A stretch of DNA of 64,000 nt, taken from the NCBI GenBank assembly GCA_965662355.1, contig CBFIHP010000009.1, positions 1 through 64,000 of the forward strand. The letters are read 5' to 3'. Positions 1 to 12,203 of this stretch are shown one piece after another. Made by a program: the position numbers and the translations under genes. The notes below the pieces were generated by a model. The model was not told the DNA's origin, made no database searches, and saw nothing but the letters and a program-made list of their open reading frames with translations. The stretch is from GCA-2683825 sp965662355 (lineage in GTDB: Bacteria > Planctomycetota > UBA1135 > GCA-002686595). How positions within the stretch are numbered: position 1 is the first letter of the stretch; the number at the start of each line of letters is the position of its first letter.

Positions 1-618
<618 letters not shown>

Positions 619-807
619 CGGGAACACGTTAGACGTCGCCAACCGATCACTCGGGGAAGCGGCGATTACGTAGGGACTCGCCAAGCCTGCCGAGGGTCAC
701 CCTTTCCTTCTACTCGTCGCCGACAGCCATTGGCCAATGGCGCTGAGCACGAGAAGACCCACTCCCGGGGAAGCTCCCCAGGGGTGCGGTCTGCTCGAGT
801 TCGTCCC

Positions 808-884
<77 letters not shown>

Positions 885-896
885 CCTATCACAAGT

Positions 897-972
897 GGGG
901 GCGTAGCTCAGTTGGTAGAGCACCTGGTTTGCAACCAGGCGGTCGTCGGTTCGAATCCGGTCGCCTCCACCA
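897..972 (+). tRNA. tRNA-Ala (TGC)
   Basis: Complete cloverleaf with acceptor GGGGGCG/CGCCTCC, anticodon TGC at 930-932 and encoded CCA (970-972). It lies 12 nt after tRNA-Ile in the rRNA spacer, in the common Ile-Ala order. Confidence 0.98.
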
Positions 973-1024
973 AGGACCGGGCATGACCCTTTAAAGGCCA
1001 CACTCGTGAGAGAAAATGAAACGA

Positions 1025-1059
1025 GTTGTTTGCTATGCAAACGACTTCTCTTTGAAAAC
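1025..1059 (+). promoter_or_regulatory. rRNA spacer hairpin and boxA-like antitermination element
   Basis: A hairpin (GTTGTTTGC, loop TAT, GCAAACGAC; 1025-1045, one G-T pair) is followed at once by CTTCTCTTTGAAAACT (1045-1060). This resembles the boxA element (TGCTCTTTGAAA) that loads the Nus antitermination complex in rRNA leaders and spacers. Placement about 65 nt before the 23S start fits. The assignment rests on motif resemblance only. Confidence 0.55.
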
Positions 1060-1124
1060 TAAGGCAAGCTGGAAATAATAATGACGTGGCAAACTACGAG
1101 TACAATTAAAGATAAAGAAGAGCG

Positions 1125-4103
<2,979 letters not shown>

Positions 4104-4287
4104 CTTTTTCCACGTACATCACTCCCGCGAGGGTTACTTGGTGTCCATGGATTAAGGAGCTCCAAAAAGACTCCTCCCTATGCAAATAGGGCGATCGTCA
4201 CGTCGTTGAACCATTCCATCTATCTATCAAGCCCGGGTCGTGCTTTCTTGCTTGGCGCAAGTCGCAAGCTCGCACGCCCGGCAGGCA
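4104..4287 (+). other. 23S-5S spacer, no gene seen
   Basis: About 180 nt between 23S and 5S. I find no tRNA cloverleaf and no convincing reading frame. It is transcribed as part of the rRNA precursor. Confidence 0.6.
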
Positions 4288-4398
4288 TTCCCGGTGACTA
4301 TAGGGGTCTGGCCATACCCGTTCCCATACCGAACACGGTCGTCAAGCAGACCTCGCCGATGATATTGCTTCGCGCGAGAAAGTAGGTATCACCGGGGC
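4288..4398 (+). rRNA. rrf: 5S ribosomal RNA
   Basis: The terminal helix TCCCGGTG/CACCGGGG closes about 109 nt. The loop carries the typical CCCATACCGAACACGG (about 4323-4338) and CGCGAGAAAGTAGG segments. It is on the short side for a bacterial 5S (about 115-120 nt), so the precise ends need care. Confidence 0.95.
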
Positions 4399-4403
4399 TT
4401 CTT

Positions 4404-4438
4404 ACCCCCGTTGGGCTAACGCCCGGCGGGGGTTTTTT
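4404..4438 (+). terminator. rRNA operon terminator
   Basis: A GC-rich stem CCCCCGTTGGGC / GCCCGGCGGGGG (two G-T pairs, loop TAAC) is followed by TTTTTT at 4433-4438. It lies directly after 5S and is a classic intrinsic terminator on the plus strand. Confidence 0.92.
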
Positions 4439-4484
4439 CGTGGCCGTTTGGAATTCTGGCGCTGTGGCAAGCGGGTCGAATTGG

Positions 4485-4886
4485 CTACTGGAATCGGCTC
4501 TTGGACTTGGGCTGAAAGAAGCCTTTGAAGTACGAGCCGTAGGCAACGACGAGGAAGAGCTCCAGCCCGGCAAGGACATAGGCGACCACGCCATTCTTGG
4601 GGTCGTCCAGGAAGATGTGCACGCAGGCGAAGTTCACGATCAGGGGCGCCATGGCTACCAGCCCGAGGGGCACGAAGAAGCCGCTGACGAGGAGTACCCC
4701 GGAGAAGATCATGGTCCCGTGCATGAGCGGCACGATGTACTCCGCATCGCGCAGGGAACGTAGCAAGCTGAGGCCTTCGAGCGGGAGCTCCAAGGGCGGC
4801 TCCATGAAGTCCAGGAAGCCGTTGAGGCCCAAGGTGAGCAGGGGCAGGCCCATGAGGACGCGAACCATGACGACGAGCTTGTTCAT
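4485..4886 (-). CDS. DoxX-family membrane protein
   Basis: A 133-residue protein of four hydrophobic segments with short charged loops, matching the small DoxX/DUF417-like integral membrane family. In that family, functions range from subunits of quinone oxidoreductases to unknown. The start MNKLVVM was chosen because the first membrane segment follows immediately. An upstream ATG at 5021 in the same frame would add 45 poorly hydrophobic residues and run across the neighbouring gene's start. It is divergent from the hydrolase at 5044. No catalytic motif is visible, so a physiological role cannot be assigned. Confidence 0.7.
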   Translation of the reverse strand: MNKLVVMVRVLMGLPLLTLGLNGFLDFMEPPLELPLEGLSLLRSLRDAEYIVPLMHGTMIFSGVLLVSGFFVPLGLVAMAPLIVNFACVHIFLDDPKNGVVAYVLAGLELFLVVAYGSYFKGFFQPKSKSRFQ

Positions 4887-5043
4887 CCGTTCGCCGAGTG
4901 CGCACGGGCCCCCGACCCCAAGAGCTTTGATAAAGGGCCGTAACGTGTCAAAGTTCGCAGGCCCCAGAACCCGTGGGATGGGAATATCCCATCCCATGGG
5001 GCGCACCTGGTCCATGTTCACGAGCTTTCCATCGAGCTTGCAA

Positions 5044-6828
5044 ATGTCACTACTTCGCTCAGGGATAGGGTTTCTTGCACTTTCGTACCTCCTGGGTCTG
5101 CTGAGCGGCGCTGTCGCAGCCCAGGACCTCTCGGTTCACGTACCGACGAAGGACGGAACCCGGTTGGCGGTGGACGTGTATTTGCCGGCTGGCCACCAGG
5201 CTGGGGATCGCTACCCCGCCCTGCTGGAGCTGACACGCTACTGGCGCGCTCAAGAGGACGCCCTGACAGGCAAGCCCCGGGCATCCTTGCGTGGTGTGTG
5301 TCGACATCTCCTGGCGGCGGACTACGCGCTGGTGAAGGTCGACGTGCGCGGTACCGGGGCCTCGTTCGGGACCCGGACGAGCGAATACGGCCGGCAGGAG
5401 GTTCGGGACGGCTACGATATCGTCGAGTGGGTCGTTTCCCAGGCGTGGTGTACCGGAGTGGTGGGGGCCTATGGAACGTCGTACACGGGGACCACCGCGG
5501 AGTTTCTTGCGGCTTGCGGACACCCCGCGGTCAAGGCCGTGATTCCGGGTTGGTCGGACTTCGATGCGTACCGCAGTCCAGTTCGTCCCTACGGTATGTA
5601 TCCCGCGGGACTGATGGACGCCTGGGGGCGCATGGTCCGGTTCATGGATGTGAACGACGCGCATGCCCTGGGGGGGAGCGTGCGACGTGTCCAGGCGGAC
5701 ACCGAAGGCCATCTCCTGGCAGAGGCGCTGGCTCAGCACGAGGACAACTTCGATGTCACATCCTCGGTGCGTGGTGGTGAGTATCGCGACTCCAGCTTCG
5801 GTAGCGATACTTACGCCGAGATCAGTTCGTTGTACTGGAAGCAGGCCATCGAGAAGTCCGGCGTGCCGATGCTCGTGTTTGCTAGCTGGCTGGATGCCGG
5901 GACCGCCGATGGGGCGCTGCAACGCCTGCAGCACTACTCCAATCCGCAAAAAGTCCTGATCCTGGCCTCGAGCCATGGCGGCTCGTCGCATGCGAGCCCG
6001 TTCGAGGTGGGGGGACGTCCCGGCGCCCCCAGACCCTCGACACGCGAGCAGTTCGAGATGCGACGTGCGTTCTTCGACCGCCACTTGAAAGGGATCGAGA
6101 ACGACGTCGACGAGTGGCCCACCCTGCGCTTCTACAACATGGGCGAGGAGAGTTACCACGACAGTGATGCGTGGCCGCTCGAGGGCGTACGGCCCGTGCG
6201 TCTCTTTCCCGGAAGCGAGGGATCGCTGGGGCTCGTACCGGAAGGGAGTGGCGAACGTAGCGATGTCCATGAAGTCGACTACGGAGTCACGATCGGTATC
6301 GCCAACCGCTGGTCCACGCAATTGGGTGGTCCGGTCCTGCGCCTGGACGACCGCGGTGCCATGAACGAACGCATGCTGACGTACACCTCGGATTCCCTCG
6401 AGGACGAGTTGCAGGTAACGGGGACGCCCGTCGTCCACTTGCGCGTGCGAACGAACCGAAAGGATCTGGCGCTTTTCTGCTACCTGGAAGATGTCGATCC
6501 GGAGGGTCGCGTGCGCTACGTCACCGAAGGAGGCCTGCGGCTGGTGCATCGCAAACTGGGGAAGAATCCGGTACTGGACGAGACGCTGCCATACCACTCC
6601 TTCAACGCAGCGGATGCACGGCCACTCGTGCCCGGAGAGATCACCGAGGTGACTTTCAGGCTCTGGTCGAGTTCCGTTCTCTTTCAGGAGGGCCACCGCA
6701 TCCAGATCTCGATCGCCGGGGCCGACGCGGGCAACTTCGAGCGCATCCCCGCGCAGGGGGAGACGACGCTGGAGCTCTTCTGGGGTGCGGAAGGGGGCTC
6801 CTATATCGAGCTTCCGATCCTGGACTGA
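5044..6828 (+). CDS. Secreted CocE/NonD-type serine hydrolase (peptidase S15 family)
   Basis: The 594-residue product starts with a signal peptide (residues 1-26, ending AVAA-QD). An alpha/beta-hydrolase domain of the X-Pro dipeptidyl-peptidase/CocE family follows. The nucleophile motif GTSYTG (Ser about 146) is visible, as are an FASWLDAG Asp segment and an SSHGGSSH His segment. The C-terminal third is the jelly-roll domain typical of the family. Such enzymes cleave X-Pro peptides, cocaine-like esters or beta-lactam acyl groups, and the substrate cannot be told from sequence. The ATG at 5044 was chosen over far upstream in-frame ATGs because it begins the signal peptide. Periplasmic or extracellular location is inferred. 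Confidence 0.88.
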   Translation: MSLLRSGIGFLALSYLLGLLSGAVAAQDLSVHVPTKDGTRLAVDVYLPAGHQAGDRYPALLELTRYWRAQEDALTGKPRASLRGVCRHLLAADYALVKVDVRGTGASFGTRTSEYGRQEVRDGYDIVEWVVSQAWCTGVVGAYGTSYTGTTAEFLAACGHPAVKAVIPGWSDFDAYRSPVRPYGMYPAGLMDAWGRMVRFMDVNDAHALGGSVRRVQADTEGHLLAEALAQHEDNFDVTSSVRGGEYRDSSFGSDTYAEISSLYWKQAIEKSGVPMLVFASWLDAGTADGALQRLQHYSNPQKVLILASSHGGSSHASPFEVGGRPGAPRPSTREQFEMRRAFFDRHLKGIENDVDEWPTLRFYNMGEESYHDSDAWPLEGVRPVRLFPGSEGSLGLVPEGSGERSDVHEVDYGVTIGIANRWSTQLGGPVLRLDDRGAMNERMLTYTSDSLEDELQVTGTPVVHLRVRTNRKDLALFCYLEDVDPEGRVRYVTEGGLRLVHRKLGKNPVLDETLPYHSFNAADARPLVPGEITEVTFRLWSSSVLFQEGHRIQISIAGADAGNFERIPAQGETTLELFWGAEGGSYIELPILD

Positions 6829-6953
6829 CGTCACAAGCGACTGCGGCAGCCTGGGTTGGGGGAATAGCCCCGGGGCCTCACGGGATCCCGAAAAACGGTC
6901 GATGGTGGGAACGGAATCCTTCTCCCCCGACGTCCGAGCCCTACCTCCACACC

Positions 6954-8453
6954 ATGTTTCTAACCACCTGGCGCCAGCACTGGTCGCTCGAAAAGGACCC
7001 CTTCGCCTGCGAGGATGCTGACAAGGACCTCGTTCTCAACGAGATGACCCATACGGCGGTCCACTCCGCCTTCGATCGGGTCTTCGGCGACCCTGCTTCG
7101 CCCGCTCCCGGGATCGTCTTCGGGGAGAAGGGTAGTGGCAAGAGCGGCATGCGCATCGCCATGCGTCGTCGACTCGACGCTCAAAAGGAACAGCGTGTCT
7201 TGACCTCGGAGTACGTCGACTTCGATGTCTACCTCGAGCGCTTTCGGTGCGCCGTGGGCGCCGGTGAAGATCCGAGGGCCGTGGGCCAGGCCGTGGCCAA
7301 ACGCTGGACCCTCGCGGACCACCTCGATGCGATGCTGTCACTCGGCGTGACGCGCATGGTCGATGATCTCTTGAGCGGTAACGAGTCGCACAAGAACCTC
7401 TCCAAGCGCCATCAGCTCGACCTGTTGCTGCTGACCGCGCTCTACCACGACTCGCGCGAGCGCACCGTGGGTGAGGCCTGGGAGAAGTTGATCCATAGCT
7501 TGGGCTTCCGCGCGCCCGGTAACTTCGCCGCAGGTTCGCTGCGCGGTTTGATGAGCGTCTTGGGGGCTTTCTTCCTGCTGGGCCCATTCCTCGGCAAGCT
7601 ACGTGACGTGGATGTGGGGCCCGGTTGGCTGTGGGCCGGGGCAGGTTTCCTTGCCCTTGGTTTTGCCTGGGTGCCGCATCTCTGGAACAAGAGGAAACAG
7701 GAGCGCATGTCGCGTTCCGTCTCCATTCGCCTTCTCGGACGCGATTCCGCCCTGTTGGCAGGATTCCTCGGGCGTCTGTCGGAGGGGGAGCGCAACCGCT
7801 TCGTCCTGCCTACGGGCACCGACGAGCGCCAACGCTACGACCTGCTCGAGCGCTTCGGTTCACTTCGCAAAGCCCTTGGCTACGGTTCTTGGTACGTGCT
7901 CGTCGATCGCATCGACGAGCCCTCTGCGCTCTCGGCACACCCCGAGGCTGCCCGGCGTTTCGCCGAGACGCTGCTGGATCACAAGCTGCTGCAGTTGCCT
8001 GGATTGGCCTTGAAGCTGTTTTTGCCCATCGAGCTCGATCGCATTCACCGTTCGGCGACGCCCGAGCAGTTGAAGCGCATGCGCCTCGACAAGTCGAACC
8101 TCGTCGAGACGCTCGATTGGACGGGGCAGGAACTGGTCGAGATCGCGAGCTATCGCATACGCGTTTGCTCGGGCAAGGAGCTCTCCGGGGCGGGCAAGAC
8201 CCGCACCCTCTGGGACTTCCTCGCCGAGGACCTGGACCATGACTACGTGCGCGAGACGCTGACGCGGCTCAGCACACCGCGTTATATGCTGGGCTTTCTG
8301 GCCCATGCCTTCCGCGAGTACGCGCGCAACCTGCCCAGCGACCTGTCCTCCGAGGATCCCCGCTGGCGCATGCCGCGAGCCCATTTCGACATGATTCGTG
8401 AGAGGTGGCTCGATCGTACCGAGGTTCTGCGTCGCACCCTGAACGCGGCCTGA
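6954..8453 (+). CDS. Membrane-anchored P-loop ATPase, unknown function
   Basis: A 499-residue protein. The N-terminus HWSLEKDPF resembles the opening of ExeA/STAND-like ATPases, and a Walker A motif GEKGSGKSG lies at about residues 58-66. Two predicted transmembrane helices (about residues 203-240) sit in the middle. A hydrophobic strand ending in VDRIDEPS (about residue 325) is a plausible Walker B. The arrangement, an ATPase split by a membrane hairpin, recalls KAP-type NTPases. I do not recognise the specific family. It stands alone between the hydrolase and the MCE operon, with about 125 nt upstream and 64 nt downstream. Role unknown; signalling, membrane remodelling or defence are all possible. 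Confidence 0.75.
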   Translation: MFLTTWRQHWSLEKDPFACEDADKDLVLNEMTHTAVHSAFDRVFGDPASPAPGIVFGEKGSGKSGMRIAMRRRLDAQKEQRVLTSEYVDFDVYLERFRCAVGAGEDPRAVGQAVAKRWTLADHLDAMLSLGVTRMVDDLLSGNESHKNLSKRHQLDLLLLTALYHDSRERTVGEAWEKLIHSLGFRAPGNFAAGSLRGLMSVLGAFFLLGPFLGKLRDVDVGPGWLWAGAGFLALGFAWVPHLWNKRKQERMSRSVSIRLLGRDSALLAGFLGRLSEGERNRFVLPTGTDERQRYDLLERFGSLRKALGYGSWYVLVDRIDEPSALSAHPEAARRFAETLLDHKLLQLPGLALKLFLPIELDRIHRSATPEQLKRMRLDKSNLVETLDWTGQELVEIASYRIRVCSGKELSGAGKTRTLWDFLAEDLDHDYVRETLTRLSTPRYMLGFLAHAFREYARNLPSDLSSEDPRWRMPRAHFDMIRERWLDRTEVLRRTLNAA

Positions 8454-8517
8454 ACAGGACCGGGCCACCCCGCATTCGCTCCAGCGTTTCATTCGAGCTC
8501 CCATTTCGTTATCCCCT

Positions 8518-9654
8518 GTGGGCATGACGACCACGGCCCTCCCCCCCGGCGTCCAGGCGCAGTCCCAGGGAGAGGCTCTCATCGTCACGCTCGAGGGGCG
8601 TCTGGATTCGAAGACGACCGGCGCTTGGTGGCGCGAAGTCGATCAGCTGTTCAACGACAAGCCCCTGGCGCCCCTGATCATCGATGTCGCCAAGCTCGAC
8701 TACCTCGATGGAGCTGGCGTGGCCCTCTTGATGCACTTGCAACTGCGCCAGGAACGCGTTGGTCTGCACTTCGACATCATCGGCTTGACCCTCGAACATG
8801 CTCGGCTTCTCGAGCTCTACGAGAGCGGCGCCAAGAAAGAGGCGGCTCGCGAACCGGAGCCCCGGTCGGGGGTCGAGGAGATCGGGCGCTATGCGGTCGA
8901 GTTCTTTGCCGATCTGCGCGAGATGACCTCATTCGTCGGCGAGCTCGGTTTGGCCCTGGTCGATGCGATTCGCCATCCGCGCACCGTGCGCTGGCGCGAA
9001 ACGCTGCGCGCAGCCGAGACCTGCGGAGCCAATGCGGTGCCCATCGTTGCACTGATCGTCTTTCTGATCGGCTTGATCCTGGCCTATCAGGGAGCCATCG
9101 CGCTGCAGAAGTTCGGTGCGGAGGTCTTCGTCGCCGATCTGGTGGCACTCTCGTTGGTGCGAGAGATCGGTCCCTTGATGACGGCCATCGTTCTGACCGG
9201 TCGTTCCGGTTCGGCCTTTGCCGCCGAACTGGGCACGATGAAGGTGCGCGAGGAAATCGACGCGTTGACGACGATGGGGCTTTCCCCTACGCGTTTCCTC
9301 GTCGTACCGCGCGTCATCGCCGCCGTCGCTACGACACCGCTGCTGGTTGTCTTTGCCAACTTTTGCGGTCTGATCGGCGGAGCGGTAGTCTACTTGTCGC
9401 TCGGTTTCTCGATGGTCTCCTACGGGCATCAGGTCTCCAGCACGATCGACCTCAGCGATTTCCTGGGTGGGCTCTTCAAGGCCTTCTGCTTCGGCATCGT
9501 CGTGGCGGGCGTCGGTTGCATACGGGGCTTGCAGACTTCCTCGGGAGCCAGCGCGGTGGGGCTATCGACGACACGGGCAGTGGTCACGGGCATCACGCTC
9601 ATCGTCGTGGGGGACGGTATCTTCTCCGTGGTCTTCTTCTACCTGGGAATCTGA
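8518..9654 (+). CDS. MCE/Mla lipid-transport permease with N-terminal STAS domain
   Basis: A 378-residue fusion. Residues about 10-105 form a STAS fold (LIIDVAKLDYLDGAGVALL, with YLDGAG at the usual phosphosite loop, though the residue is Gly rather than Ser). Residues about 120-378 are an MlaE permease with five membrane segments and the conserved EIGPLMTA, AELGTM and EEIDAL signatures. MlaE permeases move phospholipid between inner and outer membranes with MlaF. A STAS domain on the permease probably replaces the separate MlaB subunit. GTG at 8518 is used; ATG at 8524 is equally possible. It is the first gene of a four-gene operon. Confidence 0.92.
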   Translation: MGMTTTALPPGVQAQSQGEALIVTLEGRLDSKTTGAWWREVDQLFNDKPLAPLIIDVAKLDYLDGAGVALLMHLQLRQERVGLHFDIIGLTLEHARLLELYESGAKKEAAREPEPRSGVEEIGRYAVEFFADLREMTSFVGELGLALVDAIRHPRTVRWRETLRAAETCGANAVPIVALIVFLIGLILAYQGAIALQKFGAEVFVADLVALSLVREIGPLMTAIVLTGRSGSAFAAELGTMKVREEIDALTTMGLSPTRFLVVPRVIAAVATTPLLVVFANFCGLIGGAVVYLSLGFSMVSYGHQVSSTIDLSDFLGGLFKAFCFGIVVAGVGCIRGLQTSSGASAVGLSTTRAVVTGITLIVVGDGIFSVVFFYLGI

Positions 9655-9662
9655 CCACTCCC

Positions 9663-10454
9663 GTGAGCACCCAGTCGCCGAACTTCCAGCCTGTCATTCG
9701 TGTCGAGAACGTCACGATCGGGTACGGCTCGACGGTGATCCAGCGCAACGTCGAGTTCGACGTCCACAGGGGCGAGGTGCTCGTGTTGCTCGGCGGATCG
9801 GGTTGTGGCAAGAGCACGCTCTTGAAGCACATGATCGGCCTCCACGAGCCGTTCGCCGGCCGCATCCTCATTCACGGCCAGGACCTGACCAGCGCCCACG
9901 GCGAGGAGCGCAACGAGATCCTGCGTTCCTTTGGCGTCATGTACCAGATGGGGGCCCTGTTCGGCTCGATGACGCTGCTCGAGAATGTGCTACTGCCGCT
10001 CGAGGAGTTCACCGACCTCCCGCGCGAGGCGATGGAGGCCGTCGCCCGCATGAAACTCGAGCTGGTCGGGCTCGGGCACGTTGCCCACCACCTGCCCGAC
10101 GAGATCTCCGGTGGCATGCAAAAACGCGCCGCCATCGCTCGGGCCATGGCTCTGGACCCCTCGATCCTGTTTCTCGACGAACCTTCGGCCGGATTGGACC
10201 CCGTAACGTCCGCGGAGCTTGACCACTTGATCGGGATGCTGAAACTGCATCTCGGGATCACCTTCGTCATCGTGACACACGAGTTAGCCAGCATCTACGC
10301 CATCGCCGATCGCGCGGTCTTCCTCGACCGTGAGACCCGGACGGTTGCCGCCATCGGGCGGCCTAGCGATCTCCGCGACTACGCCCAGGTCCCGTCCGTG
10401 CGAGCCTTCTTCCGGCGTCAATCGGAAGCCGTGGCCCACAGGAGCGCGCGATGA
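9663..10454 (+). CDS. MlaF-type ABC transporter ATPase
   Basis: The 263-residue nucleotide-binding subunit has Walker A GGSGCGKST, Q-loop MYQMG, signature SGGMQKR and Walker B LFLDEPSAGLD, followed by the switch His in VTHE. The SGGMQKR signature and the genes on both sides (MlaE, MlaD) identify it as the ATPase of an MCE phospholipid transporter. The GTG at 9663 was chosen because a long in-frame upstream extension overlaps the whole permease gene in another frame. The stop overlaps the start of the next gene as ATGA, which suggests translational coupling. Confidence 0.93.
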   Translation: MSTQSPNFQPVIRVENVTIGYGSTVIQRNVEFDVHRGEVLVLLGGSGCGKSTLLKHMIGLHEPFAGRILIHGQDLTSAHGEERNEILRSFGVMYQMGALFGSMTLLENVLLPLEEFTDLPREAMEAVARMKLELVGLGHVAHHLPDEISGGMQKRAAIARAMALDPSILFLDEPSAGLDPVTSAELDHLIGMLKLHLGITFVIVTHELASIYAIADRAVFLDRETRTVAAIGRPSDLRDYAQVPSVRAFFRRQSEAVAHRSAR

Positions 10455-11569
10455 CCCAAGACGCCCATTACTTCCGCGTCGGTTTGTTCATCATGGGCAC
10501 GGTGGCGCTCAGCATGGCCGCCGTCATCTGGCTGGGGGCCACCGCCTTCTTCGTGCCCTCGGCGCTGGTCGAGACGTGCTTCGACGAATCGGTACAAGGC
10601 CTCGACATCGGTGCCCCCGTGAAGTTCCGCGGACTCGAGATCGGCTCGGTCGTTTCGATCGAGAGCGCCGACGACGTCTATAGCTCGGAGCTCTCCGAGA
10701 TCGAGCAGGAAGAATTCGGCCGCTACATCGTCGTCACGATGAGCATCACGGCCTCCCAGTTCTTCGAGGAGGAGACCAGCCGATTGAAGCAGCAGCGCAT
10801 CGACGCCGCCGTCGAGCGCGGCTTCCGGGTCCGCTTGAATCTCCTCGGGCTCAGTGGCCAGGCCTTCGTCAATGCCGACTTCGTCGATCCAGAGTTGTGG
10901 CCTGTGCTCGAAATCAACTGGAGGCCGCGCTACTCGTACGTCCCCTCGGCTCCCAGCTCGCTTCCGCGCATCGTCGAATCGGCCGGGCAGTTCTTCAACT
11001 CACTGGGCTCGAGCGAGCTGATCAACAACCTGGATCGACTGCTCTTCACCCTCGAGGAGCGCCTCAGCTCGTCCGACATCCCGCGCTTGATCACGGCTGC
11101 CTCGGTCGCTGCGGAGAGCTTCGCCAAGACCTCCGACGATCTGAACACGTTGCTTGGAGACCCGGCGCTGAAGACCGTGCCGGGCGAGATCTCGAGCGCA
11201 GCCACGGCGCTGGGCAACCTCGCCGTCGAGTTCGAACGCGACATCCCTCTGATTCTCGCGAATCTGCAAACGGTAGCCTTGCGCATGCAGGAGCTCCTGG
11301 AGAGCGAGAAGCTGAATCGCATCGTTTCCAATACCGAGGCCCTTTCGGCCGACCTCCACACCGTGGCCAAGGATCTGCCGCCGGTGCTCACCGAGCTCCA
11401 ACGGGTCCTGCGTCGCGTCGATCGCATGGCTGCCGGCGCCGAGGGCAACGTCGACAGTATCCTGGCCGACCTGCGCCGTATGGCTAGCAACCTCGAGCGT
11501 GTGACGGCCGACCTGAAAGGCAACACTTCCCAGGGGATCTTCGGGGATCCGCCGCCCAAGCGAGAGTAG
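10451..11569 (+). CDS. MCE-family substrate-binding protein (MlaD-like)
   Basis: A 372-residue protein with one N-terminal membrane anchor (about residues 9-31). The MCE domain begins around VQGLDIGAPVKFRGLEIGSV (residues 49-68). A long alpha-helical tail follows, with heptad-like leucines (about 170-360), as in tunnel-forming MlaD/PqiB/YebT proteins. Anchored in the inner membrane, it should carry lipid through the periplasm between the permease and the outer membrane. It overlaps the ATPase gene by 4 nt and is followed after 4 nt by the lipoprotein gene. Confidence 0.92.
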   Translation: MTQDAHYFRVGLFIMGTVALSMAAVIWLGATAFFVPSALVETCFDESVQGLDIGAPVKFRGLEIGSVVSIESADDVYSSELSEIEQEEFGRYIVVTMSITASQFFEEETSRLKQQRIDAAVERGFRVRLNLLGLSGQAFVNADFVDPELWPVLEINWRPRYSYVPSAPSSLPRIVESAGQFFNSLGSSELINNLDRLLFTLEERLSSSDIPRLITAASVAAESFAKTSDDLNTLLGDPALKTVPGEISSAATALGNLAVEFERDIPLILANLQTVALRMQELLESEKLNRIVSNTEALSADLHTVAKDLPPVLTELQRVLRRVDRMAAGAEGNVDSILADLRRMASNLERVTADLKGNTSQGIFGDPPPKRE

Positions 11570-11573
11570 GCCC

Positions 11574-12203
11574 ATGTTGCTCACATTCATGAGAAGACGC
11601 CGGTCCGCGACGCTGTTGGCTGCGTTCGTCTTGCTGCCTTCCAGCGCCTGCATCGACCTTGGCAAGGACTACGTCGAGAAGCAGCAGTACGTGCTCGAAG
11701 TGGAGTTGCCGGGTCGTTCGATTTCCCCCACCACGATCGACGAGATCATCGCCGTGCGTACGTTCACGGCGGGTCCCGGTCTGGAGGACCCCGGACTTGT
11801 GTATCGCACCGCGGATGTGCGCTACGAGTCCGACTTCTACAACGAGTTCTTCGTGCCCCCGAGCGAGCTCGTGACCTCGGCGGTACGCAAGTGGATGCGC
11901 GCTGCGCACATCTTTCGGGCGGTTGTCGATCCGGGTTCGCTCGAGCAAGCGGACTACGTGATCGATGGTTGTGTCACGAAGCTCTACGGCGACTACCGGG
12001 AGCAACCGCGGGCTTGCCTCGAGATCCAGCTCTTCCTGACGCACTACGGTGAGAGCGGTCCGGAGATCGTCTTCCACAAAACCTACTCCGAGACGGAGCC
12101 GGCAGAGGCAAAGAAGCCCGACGAGCTGGTCGCCGCATTCAACCGCGCCCTCGTGCGAATCTTGAAGGCCTGGGAAGCAGAATTCCCGGCCGGTCTCCGC
12201 TAG
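11574..12203 (+). CDS. PqiC-like (ABC-type transport auxiliary) lipoprotein
   Basis: A 209-residue lipoprotein with signal sequence and lipobox LPSSAC (Cys about 25). The body begins with a beta-strand YVLEVELPG and contains a DYVIDG core. This fits the auxiliary lipoprotein family (PqiC/DUF330-like) that sits at the outer membrane beside MCE proteins. It ends the MCE operon, so this system has its own outer-membrane partner, unlike the second MCE system at 42547. ATG at 11574 or at 11589 (MRRRRS) may be the start. Its stop overlaps the stop of the convergent gene by 3 nt. Confidence 0.8.
   Translation: MLLTFMRRRRSATLLAAFVLLPSSACIDLGKDYVEKQQYVLEVELPGRSISPTTIDEIIAVRTFTAGPGLEDPGLVYRTADVRYESDFYNEFFVPPSELVTSAVRKWMRAAHIFRAVVDPGSLEQADYVIDGCVTKLYGDYREQPRACLEIQLFLTHYGESGPEIVFHKTYSETEPAEAKKPDELVAAFNRALVRILKAWEAEFPAGLR

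Noticed and set aside
5059..6834. Long minus-strand open frame (591 codons) opposite the CocE-like hydrolase
   Set aside because: Antisense shadow of a GC-rich gene. It has no domain, and the plus strand shows a clear signal peptide and catalytic motifs.
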